Below are positions 34,510 to 44,500 of a stretch of 64,000 nt of DNA, one piece after another; the first letter of the stretch is position 1; every line of letters starts with the position of its first letter. Below the pieces are notes generated by a model. It worked only from the letters and a program-made list of their open reading frames with translations, ran no database searches and was not told the DNA's origin. This DNA comes from Tethya wilhelma (lineage: Eukaryota; Porifera; Demospongiae; Tethyida; Tethyidae). The stretch lies in contig CAXIPT010000007.1 in NCBI GenBank assembly GCA_964030475.1, forward strand, positions 5,794,916 to 5,858,915, given 5' to 3'. A program made the position numbers and the translations under genes.

Positions 34510-36093
34510 GTCATACGTACGGTAGTACGTATAGTAGGAATGGGCCGACTGTCCCATAGACACAATACAAAATGTTGGTCACTATAAAAATCTAGTTCAG
34601 CAGAAAATAACCTTCAAAGTTGCTGAGAGGCTCTCACTAACAGAATACCAACTGCATGCAAGGCCCAAAACTCACAAAAACCTTCCTTAGCACTCGTAGA
34701 GAGCGCCAGTGGGAAGCCACCATAGTGCCATTTTTGTTCTCTAACGTACTTACGTACTTCCTAACTGACTTACTTGAAAAGGATTTCCAGAGAACCAGAA
34801 TGTGTTGAGCCAACTTTGACAGCACAAAGTAAGTTCTTTTCATGGGTACTACATTCCTTGATACTCGTTTTGATCATAAACATGCCTAAATAAAAACTAG
34901 AAAGCTTTGAAACTTAGTGTATAAATTCACGTACTACAATGCAGCCAGTTTGAGAGTTCAAAGTTCATAATTAATTATCCACGTGGCATTATTATGCGCA
35001 TGCGCATTAACCTCTCCAGCGTAATGTAGCTGCTACTCAAGCTTTTTGTAGGGACTAACCAGTCTCTAATAGTCTCCACACTGTAGTGTTGAAAAAATTG
35101 AATGAACAAGTAGTAAAAATTTCACATATGGAGAAGTTTGCAATGAAAATGGACATTTCAACTACAAGTTGTTGATTAATCAAGCCTTTGATGCCATTAT
35201 GTGTTAAATAATGTAAAGAAATTCTTGCACTAATTCGCACTTAATGGATCAAAAGAAACCATGGTAACATACTCTGTATGTTGACTGAGATGTCCCCATA
35301 TACCTTAAAAAATACTCGTGTAAACAACCTTCATTTTTTATGAAATTATGTCAAAAGAATCCTTATGAATCACTCTATGAAAGCCTGAGTTAAGGATTTT
35401 GATATTGTCATTCAAATCAGAAAAATGCAATTCAGAATTGAATATCAACACTTTTTGACCCCATTTTGTATACATTTAGCATATGTAACATGTTTCTATT
35501 TGTTGCTAGTTACTCAACTTAATGCCAATTAAAATAGAAAATTTTGGTCTCTACTTGTGCCATAGATGTCACAGAACACAGAATCACTTTAAGGATTTTG
35601 AGATCATGTCCTGAGTAAAACATTTTATAAAAATTAGTCCAAAATCAGGACAAATTTTTTGCAAAACCTATACAAAAAGGTGTGACCAACTGAGAATTGA
35701 GGCAAATGTCACCAAACTTCCCTATATGAAAAAATAAGTAGTGTAGGAATGGGCAGTGCGGTAAAAAGTATTGGAACAAGGTGATGTCTCAATTTCGGCA
35801 CATGACTACTTCATTTTTTGTACCCAACTTTTGCCTGGCCAGCAGTCTATATAGTCCACTACTTACCCAACTGATTAGTAGGAACTGAAATTAAACTGAA
35901 CTGAATGCAATAATAAGCCGTGGTACTATTGTACAGTTCTGAATCATCGCATTTACGACACTGAGGATCCGGATCAAGATTAAAAATGAAGTAGTCATGT
36001 GCCGAAATTGAGACATCACCTTGTTCCAATACTTTTTACCGCACTGCCCATTCCTACACTACTTATTTTTTTGAAATTTTTACTACTTGTACT
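34510..36093 (+). mobile_element. Cluster repeat, copy 3, with a nested insertion
   Basis: It has the same 5' start (TCATACGTACGGTAGTACG), a CACGTGG box and a perfect TGCGCATGCGCA (34995-35006). The left hairpin arm begins at about 35107, is interrupted at about 35126, and resumes at about 35727. The right arm ends at about 36093. Apart from the insertion it is collinear with copies 1 and 2. Confidence 0.8.
35125..35727. mobile_element. Nested element inside copy 3
   Basis: About 600 bases are inserted into the left arm. The ends are roughly inverted (CATATGGAGAAGTTTG at the left; CAAACTTCCCTATATG at the right). The disrupted host sequence can be rejoined exactly by comparison with the other copies. 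No open frame of note lies inside. It is a non-autonomous DNA-transposon-like element younger than its host copy. Confidence 0.65.
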
Positions 36094-37672
36094 ATTAAAA
36101 ATCAGTTTCTGTATACATGTATGGATTAATCTTAATAATCACATAACAACTTGAACATCATTGTATGCATATGGGGTTAGCATGATCTGTGAATAGATTG
36201 TTGATCAGCAAATAAAAAAGCAAGCGCTCAGGCGCTAGGCGCATCATATCGTAGCGTGATGCAGTGCAGCTGAAACTAAGGAGGCTATATCTATGTACAA
36301 GTACAAAAGAAGCTAAAGTGAAATATAACTAGGCCTATATAGTGAGTACCAAGTATCACTAACAGTCTACCTATACTCTTCTAAGAGCGTATTTGCTTTT
36401 CCATCCAAGTCGTGAAAGGGGTGACCATTTTTACGAAGGATGCGTGATTTCCCGTGTATATCAGTCACCCGGGTTCCCAAATGAACGGTAAAATGGGCAC
36501 CCGGGTGACTAGATTTTACCGTGAGATTAGTCACCCGGGGTGACTAAAATGGGGGGTGACCAATTTCACATGACATCAGGTACCAGCTCCGGCCGCTCAG
36601 GCTGGGCTTTCAAAGTTTATTGCAATGAGTATTGACCTAACTTGGTTTGAATCAGAAATAGTAGATCTACCCTTCCTTTTGTATCTTAGTCATTGTTTTA
36701 CCAGGACAATAGCTTTTGTTGAAGCATAGAGGCCCTGCACGTTTCACAGTTCAATCATGCATAACCCCGTGACATGTATTATTGTGTTTAGCTCTATACT
36801 GTATAGCTAGCTATACCATTGCGTTTGTCTGTCAATTCGTCATTTGCAATCGAGCATATCCTGTAATATCAATGGCAACAAAAGGTGAGTGATATTATAT
36901 GTCGGGCTTATTTCTGCTTACAGTAACAGTTATATTCTGCATGACTGTATATATATATATATATATACAGTATACAATATATATATATATACAAGGAGTG
37001 TGGCTCGCTTCGCTCGCCACGCTCCTTGCATGTATATGAAGTATACTGATGTTTCCTGTAGATGCATGCAAGTATAGGCATCTGCATAATAATAACTGGG
37101 CAGTGAAAGGTTAACCATGCGCATGCATTCACTGCTCCTCTTTGCAATTTGGCCAGCTCAACAATTTACTCAGTTACGTGACGTCACAGACGACCCTTTT
37201 CCGACTTCCGCCATTTTTGCAATCAGCTGACAAAGAAACTCGTTATCTGGCTAGCTGTGTTTCGTGTACAGCGACAGAGAAGCAGACTCCTAGAAGCAAA
37301 AGTTCTCTCCTTACTACGCTTCTTTTATGGAAGATTGGCTGCTCTATCACGCTTCTTTGTCGGATACGGGTGGCACTGGTAAGCCTTGTTAGCGCGGATC
37401 TCAAAAACTGTCAGCCATACTTGTAGCGCCTGTGATTCTATCCTAGGCTAGCGCTATCTAAGCTAGCTATCTAGGCACTCTTTTCGTGGCCTGCATTTTC
37501 CACAGCCCAGAGAAAAAGTAGCATTTTAGCTCGAGGTCGCATCACTTCCGGTGAACTTCCGTGACACACAGACGGACACACAAAACTTTGCTTATAATAT
37601 GATATAATATATATACATATATATACATACATATATATATACATACATATATATACATATATATATATACAG
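36094..37672. other. Spacer upstream of the copy C GTPase exon
   Basis: I see no convincing gene. Notable pieces are several GTCACCCGGGT-type units between 36460 and 36560; (TA)n tracts at 36946-36990 and 37605-37670; and a hairpin (CAAGGAGTGTGGCTCGC with its inverse, about 36991-37028). A CARD exon for copy C is not found here. Confidence 0.5.
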
Positions 37673-40600
37673 CGGAAAATCGTCAATTTCGAAATCTAAA
37701 CTTAGCTGTCAAAAATACTGAATCTTCAATCCAGTTGGTCGAATTTTCAAAAGAAACTCAAGGAAAGCTACTCTTAAAAGATGATGCCTTAGCACTCTTG
37801 GAAAACATACCACGCAACAAACCAGTTGCTGTGCTGTCAATCTGTGGTCCCTATCGATCAGGAAAGTCCTTTTTCCTCTCTCGTATGTTGGGCACCACTG
37901 ATGCTTTCAAAGTCAGTTCTAATATGGATGCATGCACGGAAGGAATTTGGATGTCCACAACTGTGCTAGAATGTGACGATTTTGTTGTAGTTCTTCTTGA
38001 CACTGAAGGAACAGATGCTGCTCAAGAAGGGCAGCTGCAGTCCACTACTGATATGACCAAACTGCTAGTCCTTGTAACACTTTTGAGCTCATATCTCATT
38101 TACAACACACAAGGAGCTCTGAAAAAAAGTGAACTAAATAACATGAGGCAAGTTTATTATTAATAGCCCAGGCATGCAGTTACTGTAGTAATGAAGGCAC
38201 CTACGGTGCATAAGCCTCGGCGCACTCAACTAGCATGTACAACTAAACATGTACATACAAATATTATAAAAGACAATCAGTACTGAGACTTCAGCAAGTT
38301 CAGCAACTTGCAAGGTGGCCTGAGTCACCGGCGGCAGCCTGAGCCTAACACGGTTTACTATCTGAAATTCTAGCTTCTGCAATCAAGAATGTGCTGAGCT
38401 GTGGTCAACCTAGCTATAATAACCCTCTGTTAAGAAACTGGATGGTCAGTAAACAGTAATACTTTGATGCTTATGGCAGTACTAGTACTGCCCCATGATG
38501 ATCACACTGAAGGCCAGTCAGGCACTGATACAAAACACACAACTAACCTATTTCTACACAAGCATTACCTCACTATATTCAACTTGCAATCATTGAGTTA
38601 CTTACCTGTCCAAGCAGCCAAGCCAGCCAAGAAGCTCAAGTCCATCTATGTCTATGAGGCCATGATCCAAGCCTACAGTATTTCTAGATAACGCACACTA
38701 TATGGGGCGTGATCAATGGGTGCGGTTTCGAAGCCTAAGCGTTCAGAGAAGCACAAAAGCCTCAGAGCTCAGAAACTACAGCATTTTGCAAGATTCTACA
38801 CGTCAAATTTCAAGATAATATCGATTCATGAACGTAAGTACCTTCCATTTTGACTCTGGAGCTGCCGTTCTTCAGATAATTTAGTAACAGACAGACAGAC
38901 AGACACACAGACAAAACGACTACCGTAATCCTCTGCACGTGCTACGCACGCGCCGAGGCTTAATTATCAGTAACAGCCCTAGCCTCGTCCCTGGGGACGA
39001 GGCTATAACAGCCCTAGCTCCCACCTATTGTATTATCATACGTACGGTAATATGTATCTAGTAGGAATGGGCCACATGTCTCATAGACCCAATACAAAAT
39101 GTTTATCACCATAAAAATCTAACAAAACAAAGTCAGTAAGCCCTGTAGGTAGAGTTCAAAGGTCATTCGTTATCTATCCACGTGGCATTGAACGCACATG
39201 CACATTAGTTACTCTAGCATCTGATCACAATGCATGTAGCTGCTACTCAAGCTTTTTGTAGGGACTAACCAGTCTCTAACAGTCTTCACACTGTAGTGTT
39301 GAAAAAAGTGAATGAATAAGTAACAAATTTTCAAAAAATAAGCAGTGTAGGAATGGGCAGTGCTGTAAAAGTATTGGAACAAGGCATGTCTCAATTTCGG
39401 GCACATGACTACTTCATTTTTTTTGTGTTTAAGTCTTGGCCAATATAATCTAATCCTGCCTGCTATACTTCATTCCACTATTTAGCCAAGTGGTAAGATT
39501 TGCAGGAATTCACGATCGAACCATTATAGTATGTGATACTGTTGCTCAGCTGATAAACTTCATCTACAGATAATTCTGAAACTATTTATACCACAATAAT
39601 TGAGGGATCAAAAATGAAAATGAAGTAGTCATGTGCCTGAAATTGAGACATGCCTTGTTCCAATACTTTTTATCACTGCCCATTCCTACACTGCTTATTT
39701 TTTGAAATTTTTGCTATAATGCATTCATGAATTTTATACTTTACCGGACTCTCACTCCATTGCAATGCAGCATGTATTATGTCAATACACATAAATATTA
39801 TTGAATGCATGTAAATAACTGCATGTGTTATTAAGTTATACTTTCTTTATATATGCAGCTGTTTTTCTCAAATAGCTGAATCAATTGTACTTTGTGAAGG
39901 TTCAAATGCTAGTGATCATCTTCATGAGCAAAACTTACAACGGTTTTTCCCACGATTTCTCTGGTTACTACGCGACAATCAACTTCAGGCAAAACTTAAT
40001 GATAAATCTGTTTCAGTCACAGATTATGTGAAAGAGAGAATTCTTAACGTACCAAGCAGTGATCCTCAGAATCATCAAGAGCGTGTTCGAGTTGAGATTG
40101 CACGCACTGTTACAAAGCTATTCCCATCACTGGAGTGTAGGCAAACTCCACCTCCTAGTGATCTAAATTCTCCTTCAGATTCTAAATTCCTTGATTCAAT
40201 TGATGAAGTGGCAATATGTTTACTAAACTCTATACAACCAAAGGAGAGTTTTGGTGACCAAATTTCTATCAACGGTTCGATGCTAGCAAACCTTATTCAG
40301 CAGTATGTGAGAGCACTAAATGAGCCAAATGTAGTACCCAATATTGAGCTCAGCTGGATAGAAGCAGCTAAAAATTATCTTTTAGGTCGCTGCCATGAAT
40401 TGGTCACAGAATATTCAAAGGAAATGCACCAGAGGCTTCATGGGAGGCTTCCCATTGAGGAAGGAGATTTGAGTGATCTACAAATCCAACAACTACCAGA
40501 CACACTTGCTGGAGTACACCAAGAAATCTATAAAGGAAAACTAAGTGTTATCGAAGCTGAAGCTACCCGTATTCTGCCATCAAATAAAGAAGCAGATAAA

Positions 40601-41378
40601 CTGCTCATCATTCACTTTCAAGAAAAAATAGTACATAGTGTACAAAATGAAGGTATTAAAGGAGAACTATCATTTTTTGTTGAATCAAATCACAAAAAAT
40701 CCCAGCAATTCTGTGAAGAACTGTTTGAAACACTCAGCAGTAACCAAACTGATATTAGATTACAACAACTAAAAGCTGACTACTATGAGAAAGCAGTTGG
40801 GCCAGCAAAAGAAAGAGTGTTTGATAAAGAAACAAAGGACATTTCTGGTCCTCCACTGAATGTAAAGATTGAACACAAAAGTATTCATGAAGTCAAAGTA
40901 ACTTGGAAACAGCCAGAGTTCAATCCCACAGCAGCAAAAGAGTATGAAGTTCACATATCAGAAGCTCAGATAATTTCCTGGGAAAAACATACCTCTGCCG
41001 TCAAGGAGATTCGAATAAAGGTCAAACCTAACACCAAGTATAAGCTTCGAATCCGAGGAGTAAATAATGCAAAATGTGGAGAATACTGTGAAATTGTAAC
41101 TTTTAGTACTCTAGCAGGTAAGCCTGGAACACCTCAAAAACCAACTGTAGAACTTCAATCATCTACAAGAGCAACGTTTTATATTCAACGGCTATCCAAA
41201 GAGCAAGAAAATGGTAGCCCAGTGTCTCAGGTCATAGTTGAGAGCTGTGTTCAAAGTTGTAACCTTGATTGGAAACCACTACATACAGAGATTGTTATGC
41301 CTCCATTGCAAAATGCAATGCACATATTTGATGTTGATATTACAAAGCATCAAGCTTCTGAATCTAATAAAGAAATAT
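37673..41378 (+). CDS. GBP GTPase-helical-FN3 gene, copy C (3' cut at joint)
   Basis: Exon 37673-38147 encodes a GBP-type GTPase with all key motifs: GPYRSGKS (G1), VVLLDTEGTDA (G3), and in the next exon FLWLLRDNQL (the GBP RD motif for guanine recognition). The intron has a GC donor (AG then GCAAGT) and ends at 39858. Exon 39859-41378 encodes the GBP helical region (GRLPIEEGDLSDLQ, PDTLAGVHQEI), the first FN3 module (VKVTWKQPEFNPTAAKEYEV) and most of the second, ending at the N at 41379. Entry and exit phases of the GTPase exon equal those in A and B. No own CARD exon or start codon is visible. It may share the copy B 5' exons, or these may lie outside what was assembled. Confidence 0.8.
38209..38966. 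mobile_element. TIR element in the copy C intron
   Basis: CATAAGCCTCGGCGC at 38209 recurs inverted (GCGCCGAGGCTTAATT) at about 38950-38965. A run of ACAGACAGAC lies near the right end. The element of about 760 bases has no recognisable coding sequence. Confidence 0.5.
39034..39716 (+). mobile_element. Cluster repeat, copy 4 (internally deleted)
   Basis: The 5' end (ATCATACGTACGGTAATATG, GTAGGAATGGGCCACATG) is followed by a shortened middle and both hairpin arms (about 39320-39420 and 39610-39716). The GCGCATGCGC palindrome is degraded to CGCACATGCACA. It lies in the intron between the copy C GTPase and helical exons. Confidence 0.75.
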
Positions 41379-41379
41379 N

Positions 41380-41586
41380 CCATTGTAAGCCAGACGACAG
41401 AGTTCTACAAAGTTCTCTTGGAGATCTTGTGGTAGCTTCTGTAAACTGCTTGCTTTAAGAGTTGGATTTTCTCGTGACATTGTCATCAGGATGTTGGTCT
41501 CATACAACTTGGTTCGAGTGTTTGGTAGACCAGAACCATCTTCAAACATTTTCTTACACACCTCAACAGTGAGAGCACACTGGAGA
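41380..41586 (-). pseudogene. NLR (NACHT-associated) gene fragment between two joints
   Basis: The 207 bases between two single Ns are open throughout on the minus strand. They read LQCALTVEVCKKMFED, LPNTRTKLYE and LPQDLQENFVELCRLAYNG. This pattern (P-L followed by a hydrophobic helix, then P-x-T-x-T-x-LYE, and L-x-x-LAY-x-G) is typical of the region after the NACHT ATPase in animal NLR proteins. It is a fragment placed inside the GBP gene by assembly or by insertion. It interrupts the plus-strand gene and is not part of it. Confidence 0.65.
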
Positions 41587-41587
41587 N

Positions 41588-44500
41588 CAGATTATGTAAA
41601 CGAAAGAATTCTTAAGGTGCCACGCAATAGTGACCCCCACAAGCAACAAGAGTGTGATCGAGTTAAGATTGCACATACTGTCACAAAGCTATTCCCATCA
41701 CTGGAATGTAGGCAAATTCCATCTCCTATAGATCCATATTCTCCTTCAGATTCTAAATTCCTCAATTCAATTGATGAAGTGGTAACATATCTACTGAATT
41801 CCATACAACCAAAGGAGAGTTTTGATGACCAAGTTTCCATCAATGGTCTGATGCTAGCAAACCTTATTCAACAGTATGTGAAAGCACTGAATGAGCCAAA
41901 TGCAGTACCCAATATTGAGCATAGCTGGATAGAAGCAGCTAAAAATTATGTTGTAGATCGCTGTCGGGAATTGGTCACAGAATACTCTAATGAAATGCAC
42001 CAGAGACTTGATAAGAGGCTTCCGATTGAGGAAGGAGATTTGAAGGATCTACAAACCCAACAACCACCAGACACACTTGCTGGAATACACCAAGAAATTT
42101 TTGAAAGAAAATTGGGAGTTATTGAAGCTGAAGTTACCCGTACTCTTCCATCAAATAAACTGGAAGAAAACTCAGCATATAAGCTGCTCATTACTCACTT
42201 CCACAAAAGAATAGTTCATATCCGAGATGAAGGCATTAAAGGAGAGCTATCATTTTTTATTCAAGTGAATCACAAAAAATCCCAGCAACTTTGTGAAGAA
42301 CTGCTTGAAAATCTAAGTAGTATTACTATACAAACTGATATCAGATTGAAACAACTAAAAGCTGACTATTATAAGAAAGCAGTTGGACCAGCTAAGAAAG
42401 GGGTGTTTAATAAAGGAACAAAGGACATTTCTGGTCCTCCACTAAATGTACAGACTGAATGCAAAAATGTCCATGAAGTTATAGTCACTTGGAAACAACC
42501 AGAGTTCAATCCTGCAGCAGCACAAGAGTATGAAGTTCACATATCACAAGCATCAACAAATTCCTGGGAAAAACATACCTCTGCAGTCAAGGAGATTCAA
42601 CTTGTGGTCAAGCCTAACACCAAGTATAAGCTTCGAATCCGAGGCGTAAATGACATCAAAAATGGAGAATACTCTGAAACTATATCATTTAGTACTCCAC
42701 CTGGTAGACCTGAAACACCTCAAAAACCAACTGTAGTACTTCATTCACCTGAAAGAACGACATTTTATATTCAACGACTGTCTGAGAAGCAAGAAAATGG
42801 TAGCCCAGTGACTCATGTCATAGTTGAGAGCTGTATTCAAAGCTATAGCCTTGAATCAGGTTGGAAAGTATCGCATACAGAAATTGTTAAGCCTCGAGCT
42901 GTGCATAATGCAATGCACATATTTGATGTTGATATTACAAGGCATGAAGCTTCTGAATCCAATCAAGAATCATTTCTATATCGAGTTCTATTGGAAAATG
43001 AAGCTGGTTTAAGTGATCCAAGTGATTGCTCTGTTATTTCAACTAAAGAGATGCCTCCTGGCAGAGTGCAATGTACCACACAGGAATGTCAAACAGAGGC
43101 AAGGAAAGTTGTACTGTCATGGCAACCTCCCAAATACTACCCCTCGTCTGCTCAGTATTTTTATGTCCACTACAAGAATGATTTAAGCAGCAGCTTCTCA
43201 CAAGAACTTAGATATGAACAGAGTAAAGCTGTCATAGAAAATTTACAGCCAGTCACTAACTATACATTTGAAATTTGTGCTGCTAATAAAAAGTACAGAA
43301 GTGAATGGTATACAATCTGTTTAGAAACACTAGCAGATTGTCCAGTTGCACCAAACCAACCTTCAATAGTTGTGGTATCCCACAACAAAATTGAACTCAT
43401 TGTTAAATCACTGACAGAGCAACAAGAAAATGGCAAGCCAGTTCACACTGTCGTTGTCCAGCAGAAGAAATCATACAGTTTGAATCAAGGCATCTGGAAA
43501 GATGCTGCCAGTATAAGTGTTAAGCCAAATCATGATCAGACTCTGTCGGACTCTACAGAATGTGAAAATTTTGTTAAATTTGAGTTACCGTTTGATAGTG
43601 TTACAACTGATGACACAAAGCTATTCTATCGAGTTCTGATGAAAAACGATGTTGGTTTGAGCAAACCTAGCAATGAAACTCAATTAAAAGTCAGTGATTT
43701 GAAGCCTGGTCCAATAAGCTTAGGCAAAACCTACAGCAGGAGTAACCCTACTTCTCTTACCTTCATGTGGGGGTTACCATTCAACTCTGCAGCTGTAAAG
43801 CATTACCTTGTAGAAAAGAAAATTATTGTTCTCAATGAATGGAAATTACTACAACAAATTCAGAGAAAAAATGACTCGTCATTAAAATTCATTGAAACTG
43901 ACCTCCAACCTAACACTGAACATACCTATAGGGTCACTGCAGTTACTGAACGCTTCACAGAAACTTCAAATCAACTAGTTCTTTGCACTAAATCAGATTG
44001 TCCCAAACAACCAACTATAAAACCAACAATAGATATAGTCTCTTCGTCTGAAGCTGTGCTGTGTATGCCTAGACCATTTAAACATGATGGTAATGGAAGT
44101 CCCATTAACACAATTGTTGTTGAAAGAAGTTACGACAATGGAAATAGATGGGAACAAGAAGACATTAAATTTTCTCCTGGGAAAGGACTCATAAAACTGA
44201 ACTTATCTATACCTAAAACAGCAGGTATAAATTTAATTTGCTTCCGTGTACGATTACAGAATGCAATGGGAAAGAGTGACCCTAGCCCAATATGTGAAGT
44301 AACACATGACATGCTCATTCCAGGACCACCATTAAATGTAACTCACAAAGTAAGTTCTCATGATATTCATCTCTCTTGGAAGAAACCTACTGTACATCCA
44401 AATGCAGTGCACTGGTATGGTGTTCAATACAAGGAACGTAAAAGTTCCAAATGGACTTCTCCTCAGCGATCTACTGATCTCTCATGTACACTGCCCAATC

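Noticed and set aside
36889..37147. Open frames with Tyr-Ile repeats
   Set aside because: Translation of TA microsatellites with no other support.
41491..41587. Extension of the copy D reading frame upstream of the N
   Set aside because: This part is antisense to the NLR-like fragment and lies beyond a joint, so it is not part of the FN3 protein.
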